A DNA stretch of 64,000 nt, from the NCBI GenBank assembly GCA_019239425.1, contig JAFAZX010000045.1, positions 186,001 to 250,000 on the forward strand. The letters are read 5' to 3'. Below are positions 9,686-16,261 of this stretch, piece after piece. The translations under genes were made by a program, and so were the position numbers. Below the pieces are notes generated by a model. That model saw only the letters and a list, made by a program, of their open reading frames with translations. It ran no database searches and was not told the DNA's origin. This DNA is from Acidobacteriota bacterium. GTDB lineage: Bacteria; Acidobacteriota; Blastocatellia; Pyrinomonadales; Pyrinomonadaceae. Each line of letters begins with the position of its first letter. The stretch's first letter is position 1.

Positions 9686-10414
9686 ATGGACTTGAGTGAG
9701 ATGGCCTTCGCGACGATGACGTGGGCGCGCGACGCCGAAGAAGAGCGTCTGCTGCGCGAGTCCCTGCCGTTGTTGGCGAACTTGGGCGCGCCGGTCTTCG
9801 TCGCCGACGGCGGGTCAGGTGAGCAATTTCTAAACTTCATCCGCGGCCTCCCGACCTTGAACGTGATCGAGACGGGCAGGCCCGGCGTCTGGCATCAGGC
9901 GTGTACGAGCATCGAGGCGGCGTTCGGAGCGTCGGGCGCAAAGTTCATCCTCTACACGGAGTCGGACAAGCGCGACTTCTTCCGCGAAGACTTGCGCGAG
10001 TTCGTCGCGGAGGCGCCGGCCGGCGGCGACGTGGGCGTGGTGCTGGCCTCGCGTTCGCCCGAGAGCTTCAGAACCTTCCCGGAGTTTCAGCGCCACACGG
10101 AGACGACCGTCAACCGCTGCTGCACGGAGGTGCTCGGGCTCGAAGCGGACTTCACCTACGGCCCTTTCATCCTCAACCGCGCGCTCGTCCCTCACGTTGC
10201 AAAGGCGCAGAGTGATTTCGGCTGGGGCTGGCGCCCTTACGCCTTCGCGACGGCTCGAAGGCTCGGCTACGGCCTCCGGCACGTCGAGCGACACCTGCCC
10301 TGTCCTCTGGAACAACGCGAGGACGACGCGGCCGAGCGGCTCTACCGCATGCGGCAGTTGGCGCAGAACGTGCAAGGGCTGCTCGGCGCGCTCGCGGGCG
10401 TTAGAGGATGTTGA
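9686..10414 (+). CDS. GT-A-like hypothetical protein
   Basis: A 242-residue protein with a weak resemblance to family-2-type nucleotide-sugar transferases: 'GAPVFVADGGSGEQFLNFI' resembles the beta-strand/loop that begins the GT-A fold, and 'FILYTESDKRDFF' places acidic residues where a DXD metal site would be. No second motif is convincing, so a true glycosyltransferase activity is inference. The ATG at 9686 has GAGGG eight bases upstream; a GTG at 9662 also opens the frame, just after a TATAGT -10-like box (9647-9652). It is divergent from the ABC pair and its last 14 bases overlap the convergent gene at 10401. Confidence 0.55.
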   Translation: MDLSEMAFATMTWARDAEEERLLRESLPLLANLGAPVFVADGGSGEQFLNFIRGLPTLNVIETGRPGVWHQACTSIEAAFGASGAKFILYTESDKRDFFREDLREFVAEAPAGGDVGVVLASRSPESFRTFPEFQRHTETTVNRCCTEVLGLEADFTYGPFILNRALVPHVAKAQSDFGWGWRPYAFATARRLGYGLRHVERHLPCPLEQREDDAAERLYRMRQLAQNVQGLLGALAGVRGC

Positions 10415-11063
10415 CGGCGCGCGCGGCGAGCAGCGCGAGCACCGTGAGCGAGATGAGCGACTGGAGCATCATCAGCATCTTGGCCCAGCGCTGGAGCACG
10501 GGCGCGTCGGTCGGCGAGAACGCGGTGCTCGTGTTGAAGGCGAGGAAGAGGTAGTCGACGAAGTTGGGCGACCAGCGCTCGTCGTCTTCGTCGGGCTGCG
10601 ACTGGAGCGTCATCTGCGGGAAGAGGAAGGCGCCTTCGAGGTGGTCCGGGCGCGAGTCGCGGCCGTGCGGCCCGCCCGCGTCGAGCCGCCAGTACCAGAG
10701 CGCGAAGACGAGCACGTTCGAGAACCAGAGCGAGGCGGCCGAGAGCAGGAGCCGGGTCGGCGACTCCCTGTGCGCGGGCAGCTCCTCGATGAGGAGCGCG
10801 ACCGAGGCGATGAGGCAGGCCGTCACCGCGCCGTTGACCGTGAAGCCGAAGAAGCGGTTGAGGAACTGGTGGCCGTGGACGTGCGTGACGACGGCCGGGA
10901 CGAGCAGCCCGAAGACGACGCCGGGGAAGAGCCAGCGCGGCCCGAGGATGAGGTAGCGCGGCAGCGCCGCGTAGATGCCGCCGACGGAGACGACGGCGAC
11001 CAGCGCCGGCCAGCGCGGCTCCGGCTCCCACGAGTGCGGCCAGCGCCGCGCACGGTTGCTCAT
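10401..11063 (-). CDS. Multi-pass membrane protein, possible ion-channel-like C-terminus
   Basis: A 220-residue protein with five to six hydrophobic segments and a good GAGGAGGAGCAG ribosome site. After a hydrophilic loop (about 120-160), the C-terminal third 'FVDYLFLAFNTSTAFSPTDAPVLQRWAKMLMMLQSLISL...' has the layout of a two-helix pore loop as seen in DUF1345-type membrane proteins. No classical TVGYG filter is present, so channel activity is not claimed. The 3' end overlaps the plus-strand gene (ending 10414) by 14 bases in convergent orientation. Confidence 0.6.
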   Translation of the reverse strand: MSNRARRWPHSWEPEPRWPALVAVVSVGGIYAALPRYLILGPRWLFPGVVFGLLVPAVVTHVHGHQFLNRFFGFTVNGAVTACLIASVALLIEELPAHRESPTRLLLSAASLWFSNVLVFALWYWRLDAGGPHGRDSRPDHLEGAFLFPQMTLQSQPDEDDERWSPNFVDYLFLAFNTSTAFSPTDAPVLQRWAKMLMMLQSLISLTVLALLAARAVNIL

Positions 11064-11122
11064 CTGCTCCTCCTCGGCCGGCTAGTATACCAGTCTCGTT
11101 CGGGCGAACATCGCGAAGGATT

Positions 11123-11196
11123 TAACCACAGAGACACGGAGACACAGCTTTGAACATATCGCTCAACAAGCTGTGCCTCCGTGTCTCTGTGGTGAA
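11123..11196. repeat. CACAGAGACACAG mirror repeat, copy 2
   Basis: A 26-base left arm at 11125-11150 (ACCACAGAGACACGGAGACA, then CAGCTT) and a right arm at 11168-11193 match at 25 of 26 positions when inverted. The spacer is 17 bases. It lies between a membrane-protein gene and an upstream-facing small gene, both minus strand. Confidence 0.88.
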
Positions 11197-11218
11197 TTAT
11201 TGCTTGCGGCGGCCGGGC

Positions 11219-11440
11219 TCAGCCTTCGATGTACTCGGGCCAGTCTTCGGCGCGGCCGCGGACGCCCGCCTCCGCCGACTCGCTGACCTTGAGGTCGGCG
11301 ATGCGCTTCAGCATCTCGATGCTCCAGTGGTCGGAGCGGTCGCGGAGCGCGGCCAGTTGCAGCAGGAGCGCCGCCAGCACGGGGTCGTCGTCGCGCGCCG
11401 CCTCCTCAGACCAGGTCGTCAGGACGTCTTTGTCTACCAT
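11219..11440 (-). CDS. Small hypothetical acidic protein (73 aa)
   Basis: ATG with a strong GAGGAGGCGAGG site; protein MVDKDVLTTWSEEAARDDDP... predicted largely helical ('VLAALLLQLAALRDRSDHWSIEMLKRIADLKVSES'), soluble, ending in EYIEG. No family is recognised. It is flanked by a mirror repeat on its 3' side and the SH3-domain gene upstream. Supported by the ribosome site and codon use; function unknown. Confidence 0.6.
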   Translation of the reverse strand: MVDKDVLTTWSEEAARDDDPVLAALLLQLAALRDRSDHWSIEMLKRIADLKVSESAEAGVRGRAEDWPEYIEG

Positions 11441-11533
11441 CCTCGCCTCCTCGCCGCACGCTTGCAGTAGGTCTCGGCCTTGCCCAGAACAGACAGGCTT
11501 AATGCGGGCCGGCTTCCACCCGCGGCGTTCGCG

Positions 11534-12070
11534 TCAGTTGCAGGTGGTGACCGGGTTGGGGCACTGGTCTTCGGGCTGGAGCCAGCCCGCGAGGTTCTTG
11601 TACTTGACGCGCACCCAGTCGCCGGAGCAGCCCGCGAGCTTCGCCTCGTCCTCGGACGGGATGGTTCCTAAGACGCTCCCCTTCCGCGCCGCGGCGTAGA
11701 CTTTGACGCCCTTCGTGCCGTAGCCGCGCGTCCCGGTGCCGAGCATGTTGCCGGAGACCCAGCCCTTCTTGTCGAAGACGACCGTGCCGTCGATGTTCTC
11801 CGCGTGGTCGAGCTGCACCCACCCGTTCGGGTTCGACGCGACGAGGTGGACGATTGTCCCGTCCCCGTCGAGGGGGATAACGGCCAGGACCTTGCCCGTC
11901 ACGCCCGGCGCGTCGCGGACGTTCAGGCCCTTCGGGTCTTTGTCTATGACGTAAGCCCTGACGTCACACCGGGCGGCCGGCGGCGCGGCCGCGCGGGTGA
12001 AAGCCTGCGGGGCGGGAGAGAGGGCCGCGAGCGCGGCCAGGCAGGTCGCGAAGAAGATTCGGTTTCTCAT
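11534..12070 (-). CDS. Secreted bacterial SH3-domain protein
   Basis: A 178-residue exported protein with an N-terminal signal peptide (MRNRIFFATCLAALAALSPAPQAF). Two SH3-like repeats follow: 'VIDKDPKGLNVRDAPGVTGKVLAVIPLDGDGTIVHL' near 42-77 (LNVRD is the usual entry to the fold) and a second from about 105 ending 'CSGDWVRVKYKNLAGWLQPEDQC'. Such modules bind peptidoglycan or protein partners outside the cytoplasm. No catalytic domain is attached. The Shine-Dalgarno site is weak. Confidence 0.72.
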   Translation of the reverse strand: MRNRIFFATCLAALAALSPAPQAFTRAAAPPAARCDVRAYVIDKDPKGLNVRDAPGVTGKVLAVIPLDGDGTIVHLVASNPNGWVQLDHAENIDGTVVFDKKGWVSGNMLGTGTRGYGTKGVKVYAAARKGSVLGTIPSEDEAKLAGCSGDWVRVKYKNLAGWLQPEDQCPNPVTTCN

Positions 12071-12178
12071 GACGGCCGAAGAATGTACGCCAGTCCGGGC
12101 CGGAAAGCCATAGGCACCCTAAAAAATTTAAATTTGACGCCCCCGGCCCGCGCACATAGAATCACGCGTCCCTTTGCC

Positions 12179-12305
12179 GGGAGCGCGGGCATCCCTGCCC
12201 GCAAGCGCGCTGACGGTCTTTCTCTTTAACTCGATGTTGAGTCTTGAAGTCTCATGGCTTTCGCGCCTGCGGCGCTCAGGCGGGCTGTAGGGTGCCCGCG
12301 CTCCC
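12179..12305. repeat. Long imperfect inverted repeat upstream of the metzincin gene
   Basis: GGGAGCGCGGGCA at 12179-12191 has its exact inverted copy at 12293-12305; the arms continue imperfectly inwards (GCCCGC on both sides), with roughly 100 bases between. This kind of short GC-rich mirror sequence, often mis-translated as 'AG..PALPAL', is common between genes in such genomes. Apart from this repeat I see only AT-rich AAAAAATTTAAATTT (12121-12135) in the 272-base gap. Confidence 0.65.
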
Positions 12306-12342
12306 AGCTTTAAGGGCACATTTGCCCCCGAGACGTTTGAAG

Positions 12343-13710
12343 ATGACGCGTCCCCTCCTGCTTTGCCTCTTCGCCGTGCTCCTGCTCGCGCCCGCGGCTT
12401 CGGCTAAGGAACCGCCCCCGCGCGGCTGCTCGGTCGGAGACAACGCCGCGCCCCTGAGCCAGTGGCGCTGGGCGCCGCGCTCGCGCGTAACGGTCTACGC
12501 CCTGCGCGGGCAGTTCAACGCGAAGGAGTCGGAGCGCCTCGCCGCGGCCGTGAGGAAGTGGGACATCGCGCTTCGTCAGAGCCTCTCGGGGATACGCCTC
12601 AAGGCGGGCGGCGAGACCGACGCGTGGGTGCCGCGCGCGGGCGAGATCATCGTCATCCGCGACCGCGTGAAGGTTGACGGCAACCACGTCGGCGAGTTCC
12701 GCAGCGTCCTGCGCGACGGGCGCGGCTACGTCACCGCGGCCGTCATCGCGCTCGACCGCTCCATCGACGACCTGCGCAACATCTCCTCGCTCCTCTCGCA
12801 CGAGCTCGGCCACGGCTTCGGCCTCTGGGACTGCGAGACCTGCGCGAAGCGCTCGACCGTCATGAACGGCTTCAAGTTCCCCGGCCGCAACGTGGCCGAG
12901 GCGCCGAGCCTCTGCGACATCCTACAGGTCGGCGCCGCCTACGCCTCGCCTCCGCCCGCGGGCGTCGCCCCGCCGCCCGCGGCCGCCGTCGCGGAGACGT
13001 CCGCCGTAGACGCTTTCGTCGAAGAGGCCGAAGGGCCGGAGCCGCCCGGCGCGGCCGAGGCGGTCGCGGGCTACCTGCGCGCCGAAGCCGCGGCGCGCGA
13101 GGAGCTGAAGGGCTACACATTTCTGCGCGACGTGCTCATCCAGACGGTGGACGAGAAGGGCGAGGTCTCCGGCGAGTACCGTCGCCTCTCGCGCCTCGTC
13201 TTCGACGACACGGGCGGGCGCGTCGAGCGCGTCATCTCCTTCCCGAAGCCGACGCTCAAGAACCTCAACATCACCGCCGAAGACCTCGCAGACCTCTCCG
13301 GCCTCCAGCCCTTCGGCCCAGACCTCTCGGAGGGCGGCCGCTACCGCATCAGTTATAAGGGCGAAATCGAAGAAGGCGGGGAGCGACTTCAGGTGCTCCG
13401 CTTCCGGCCGGCGGGCGCGGGCGGGCGGGCCTTCCGCGGAGAGGTCTTCGTCCGCGCCTCCGACCACCGCGTCGTGCGCGTGCGCGGCAAGTCTCTGCCC
13501 GACGGCGAGCAGCGCTTCCCCGCCTTCGAGACGCGGCGCGAGCGCGTGGACGGCACGCACCTCTTCCCCGCCTACACCTCCGCCGACGACCTGCTCGTCT
13601 TCCCGCAGCGCCGCGTCCGCATGCGCATGACCGTGCGCTACACGGACTACCGTCGCTTTCTCGGCAAGGTGAGCGTGGTCGAAGAGGGCGAGCCGGGAAG
13701 TCAGAACTGA
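12343..13710 (+). CDS. Secreted metzincin-like zinc metalloprotease
   Basis: A 455-residue exported protein; the ATG at 12343 is taken because the 33 codons upstream run through a mirror repeat. A signal peptide (MTRPLLLCLFAVLLLAPAASA) is followed by the zinc motif HELGHGFGLWD (153-163), which fits HExxHxxGxxD with Asp as third ligand (as in snapalysin and reprolysin-type enzymes), then Cys164 and Cys167 and the Met-turn-like STVMNG (171-176). From about 240 a second module rich in beta strands, with 'ISYKGEIEEGGERLQVLRFRP' and 'GEVFVRASDHRVVRVRG', resembles LolA-type or outer-membrane sorting folds but I cannot name it. Peptidase action is inferred from the motif. Confidence 0.72.
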   Translation: MTRPLLLCLFAVLLLAPAASAKEPPPRGCSVGDNAAPLSQWRWAPRSRVTVYALRGQFNAKESERLAAAVRKWDIALRQSLSGIRLKAGGETDAWVPRAGEIIVIRDRVKVDGNHVGEFRSVLRDGRGYVTAAVIALDRSIDDLRNISSLLSHELGHGFGLWDCETCAKRSTVMNGFKFPGRNVAEAPSLCDILQVGAAYASPPPAGVAPPPAAAVAETSAVDAFVEEAEGPEPPGAAEAVAGYLRAEAAAREELKGYTFLRDVLIQTVDEKGEVSGEYRRLSRLVFDDTGGRVERVISFPKPTLKNLNITAEDLADLSGLQPFGPDLSEGGRYRISYKGEIEEGGERLQVLRFRPAGAGGRAFRGEVFVRASDHRVVRVRGKSLPDGEQRFPAFETRRERVDGTHLFPAYTSADDLLVFPQRRVRMRMTVRYTDYRRFLGKVSVVEEGEPGSQN

Positions 13711-13713
13711 AGG

Positions 13714-14076
13714 TTAGTCGGGCTCCATCAACTCGATGCGGTTCCCGAAGGGGTCGCTGACGTAGACGCGTTGGTAGCCTTCGAGCGGCTCGTCCGAGAC
13801 GACCTCGTAGCCCGCGGCGCGACACTTCTCGGCGAGTTCGCCGATGCCTTCGACGAGCAGCGCCGGGTGCGCCTTCTTCGCCGCGCGGAAATCCTTCTCG
13901 ACCCCGAGGTGAATCTTGAGCGCGCCCTCTTCGAACCACAGGCCGCCGCGCACGGCGAGGTGCGGCGGCTTCGGCACCTCTCTAATCCCGAGGACGCCGC
14001 CGTAGAAGGAGCGCGCCCTCTCTTCTTCGCCCGCCGGCATCGCGAGTTGTACGTGGTCAACCGCTAAGACTTTCAT
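13714..14076 (-). CDS. VOC-family (glyoxalase/dioxygenase superfamily) protein
   Basis: A 120-residue single vicinal-oxygen-chelate module. Metal-ligand positions are seen as His8 (VDHVQLAMP), and the C-terminal Glu in 'YVSDPFGNRIELMEPD'; the second histidine is IHLG. It is the length of one-module fosfomycin-resistance/glyoxalase-like proteins, but specific residues for either are absent, so the substrate is unknown. It ends close (3 bases) to the protease gene in convergent orientation. A GGGAGGGGGACGG site precedes the ATG. It is the last gene of a minus-strand run of four (13714-15388). Confidence 0.82.
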   Translation of the reverse strand: MKVLAVDHVQLAMPAGEEERARSFYGGVLGIREVPKPPHLAVRGGLWFEEGALKIHLGVEKDFRAAKKAHPALLVEGIGELAEKCRAAGYEVVSDEPLEGYQRVYVSDPFGNRIELMEPD

Positions 14077-14097
14077 CCGTCCCCCTCCCGATGTGAC

Positions 14098-14529
14098 TCA
14101 TTTGTCTTTCTGCACTTTGACGCGGCGCACCTGCGTCCTGTCCGGCAGGCTGTAGAATCCGCCTTCGAGTGTGTCGCCTTTGACGACGAACTCCAGACTG
14201 ACGTGCACCCGGCTGTTCTTGAACTCGCCCGTGATCGTCTGCTTCCGCGCGTCGTAGACGAAGTCGATGACGCCCATCGTCTCGGGCTTGCCGTTCACGA
14301 GCTTGTCCGCCGTGACGGTCACGGTGTCCGACTTGCCCTCGGCCACGACGACGCGGTAAATGACCTGCTCGTCCTTACAGGCCGGGAACTTCTCCCGGTT
14401 GACGCAGACCGACTCGCCCGACCAGTTGCCGACCAGCCTGGAGATGTCGTCGCCCTGCGCGGCCGTCGCACGCGTAAGGCAGAGTCCGCACAGGACGAGA
14501 CAGAAGAGCGACACGCCGACTCGCTTCAT
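14098..14529 (-). CDS. Secreted hypothetical protein (143 aa)
   Basis: The ATG at 14529 with AGGTGG six bases upstream starts an exported protein with signal peptide (MKRVGVSLFCLVLCGLCLTRATAAQG). The mature part begins 'DDISRLVGNWSGESVCVNREKFPACKDEQVIYRVV' and looks like a single beta-barrel (lipocalin-like) domain with a disulfide pair (VC..C). No enzyme motif is seen. It lies between VOC (21 bases) and a hypothetical gene (10 bases), so a shared transcript is likely. Confidence 0.65.
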   Translation of the reverse strand: MKRVGVSLFCLVLCGLCLTRATAAQGDDISRLVGNWSGESVCVNREKFPACKDEQVIYRVVVAEGKSDTVTVTADKLVNGKPETMGVIDFVYDARKQTITGEFKNSRVHVSLEFVVKGDTLEGGFYSLPDRTQVRRVKVQKDK

Positions 14530-14539
14530 AGTTGCCACC

Positions 14540-14950
14540 TCACTTTTTCAACAGCAGGAAACGTGGCGGCGGCCCCTGCACCTGCTCGGCTTCGAAGAAG
14601 GCGAGCGACTCGGGGGCGCAGATGAGAACCGACGGGAAGCCGAAGCCGAGCGTCGCCGCGACGGCTTCTTCGAGGGCGACGTGCTTCCCGTCAACGTCGT
14701 CGTTGCTCGATATCACCTGGCAAGTCTTGCCCGCGCCCAACTGTCTGAGGTGCCCGACCACGCCTTCGGGGTTGTGCCCCAGGTCGGGGAAGGGCTGCAT
14801 GAAACGTTCGTCGAACACGCCCACGTAGTCGTGGCAGATGCGGTTGAGGAATCGCCAGCGCTTCGCCGCGGAGTCGAGTTCGAAGAGGGCGCGCTCCCGC
14901 TTGTTCTTCCAGACGAAGGCGTTGACGAAGGCTGCTTCAATCGGGTTCAT
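14540..14950 (-). CDS. Hypothetical protein (136 aa)
   Basis: Soluble protein with no recognised family. Points seen: an aromatic-rich N-terminus (MNPIEAAFVNAFVWKNKRERALFELDSAAKRWRFLN), 'HDYVGVFDERFMQPFPDLGHNPEGVVGHLRQLG', a conserved-looking 'TCQVISSNDDVDGKHVALEEAVAATLGFGFPSVLICAPESLAFFEAEQ', ending in a Lys/Leu tail. The spacing on both sides (10 and 21 bases) places it in the four-gene run. Its function is unknown; a chaperone-like or nucleotide-related role is not supported. Confidence 0.6.
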   Translation of the reverse strand: MNPIEAAFVNAFVWKNKRERALFELDSAAKRWRFLNRICHDYVGVFDERFMQPFPDLGHNPEGVVGHLRQLGAGKTCQVISSNDDVDGKHVALEEAVAATLGFGFPSVLICAPESLAFFEAEQVQGPPPRFLLLKK

Positions 14951-14971
14951 CGGGTCGCGGTCGGAAGAGTC

Positions 14972-15388
14972 TTAAGGACGAACGAGTGCCCTGCGACGTC
15001 TGTGCTCCCACAGCTTCGGGAGCACGATGGCGAGTTGGCCGCACACGTAGAGCACGGCCACGGCCGCGACCCCGAGCTTGTTGCCGGCCCACAGCCGCTC
15101 GATTAAGGAGAGCGCCCCGGCGTCAGACGTGGTCAGACGCTCGGCCACCCAGTAGTCGTAGAAGGTCAACGCGCCGAGGCACGCGCTCGCGGCGAAGTCC
15201 GACCTCGCGCCCGCCAGCAGGAAGCCGAGCGCCGGCCAGAAGAGGAAGCCGACGCCGACCGGGTAGACGCCGAGCGCGCCCAAGACCTCCCAGCGCATCG
15301 GGTCTGGCGCGACGGGCCAGCACAGAAGCGTGAGGGCCGCCGAGAAGACGAACCCGACCTTCGCGAACTCAACCTGCTCTTCGCTCAA
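14972..15388 (-). CDS. Small multi-pass membrane protein (138 aa)
   Basis: TTG start with a moderate GGCGGGCGG site. Three or four hydrophobic segments ('VGFVFSAALTLLCWPV', 'VLGALGVYPVGVGFLFWPALGFLLAG', 'LGVAAVAVLYVCGQLAIVLPKLW') and a basic C-terminus. No family is recognised. Being the first gene in the run 15388 to 13714, it may be the head of the transcript. Confidence 0.6.
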   Translation of the reverse strand: MSEEQVEFAKVGFVFSAALTLLCWPVAPDPMRWEVLGALGVYPVGVGFLFWPALGFLLAGARSDFAASACLGALTFYDYWVAERLTTSDAGALSLIERLWAGNKLGVAAVAVLYVCGQLAIVLPKLWEHRRRRALVRP

Positions 15389-15611
15389 AGCACCGCCCGC
15401 CTTTCACTCCCCTCGGTCGGGCCGTCACGACCCGCCCCGCCCCAATTCTGCCACCGGCACGCGCCCCGCCGTCAACTCCGGCGGCCTCCCCTTCTCAAAT
15501 ACGCGGGTGCCGCCCCGGGCCGTTTGCGAAACCCTGCGGCAGCCTATAGCATATTCGTTTATTTCTCGGGCGGGATTTCTGCCCTGTGTTCGCAAACATG
15601 GAGACAGCCTG

Positions 15612-16166
15612 ATGATCGGATTCGGCAAGAGAATTTCCTACGCCACCCGCTGCTTCTTCTCGGTACTCTCGCGCGGCGAGGTGCCCGAAGACATCGTCCC
15701 CGAGGTGGTCAAGACCGCGGCGCCCGCGCCGGAGGCGAAGACGCTTCCCGCCGAGCGCGTCGAAGTGAAGCCCGCCGAGGAGTCGCCCGACCGCGCCGTG
15801 CAGTTGCTCGCGCTCTTGCAGCGCGAGGGCCGCCTCGTGGACTTCTTCAGCGAGGACATCGCGCCCTACCAGGACGCGCAGGTCGGCGCGGCCGTGCGCG
15901 AGCTGCACGCCAACTGCCGCAAGGCTCTGGCGCAGTACGTCACGCTCGAGCCCGTCATCGACGGCGAAGAGGACAGGCCCGTCACGGTCGAAGAGGGTTT
16001 TGACCCGGCGTCCGTCAAGCTCGTCGGCAACGTCGCGGGCCGCCCGCCGCTGCGGGGCCTGCTCCGCCACCGCGGCTGGCGCGTGACCGAGATCAACCTG
16101 CCCACGCTGCCGCCCAAGGGCGCCGGCCGCGCCGTCGTCGCCCCGGCCGAAGTGGAAATTCAGTAG
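15612..16166 (+). CDS. DUF2760 protein (184 aa)
   Basis: The ATG at 15612, with GGAGACAG upstream, opens a 184-residue protein with the family mark of DUF2760: an acidic, Ala/Glu-rich N-terminus, then 'DRAVQLLALLQREGRLVDFFSEDIAPYQDAQVGAAVRELHANCRKAL' (about 60-110) and 'GRPPLRGLLRHRGWRVTEINLPTLP' near the end. DUF2760 genes are known to lie directly before Hsp70-like genes, as here (stop at 16164-16166, next start at 16262). The function is unknown, and a client-selecting or scaffold role is an inference from context only. The longer upstream reading frame covers a spacer without coding character. Confidence 0.82.
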   Translation: MIGFGKRISYATRCFFSVLSRGEVPEDIVPEVVKTAAPAPEAKTLPAERVEVKPAEESPDRAVQLLALLQREGRLVDFFSEDIAPYQDAQVGAAVRELHANCRKALAQYVTLEPVIDGEEDRPVTVEEGFDPASVKLVGNVAGRPPLRGLLRHRGWRVTEINLPTLPPKGAGRAVVAPAEVEIQ

Positions 16167-16242
16167 GTGCTGGGTGCTGGGTGCTGGGTGCTGGTTAGAA
16201 CCAAGTTTTTAACCAGCACCCAGCACCCAACACCCAGCACCC
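16166..16242. repeat. GGTGCTGGGTGCTGG mirror repeat
   Basis: A 31-base left arm (GGTGCTGGGTGCTGGGTGCT continuing GGGTGCTGGTT, 16166-16196) and an inverted right arm (16211-16241) differ at one position. The centre is AGAACCAAGTTTTT. The DUF2760 stop codon abuts it, and the ribosome site AAGAGGTG of the Hsp70 gene follows at about 16247. Confidence 0.85.
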
Positions 16243-16261
16243 TTTCAAGAGGTGCAATCTT

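Noticed and set aside
9556..9840. 95-codon N-terminal extension of the ABC ATPase
   Set aside because: No family similarity, and the GTG at 9555 has a good ribosome site; the extension also overlaps the divergent gene.
12244..12342. 33-codon N-terminal extension of the metzincin
   Set aside because: Translates the split inverted repeat; the signal peptide starts at the ATG at 12343.
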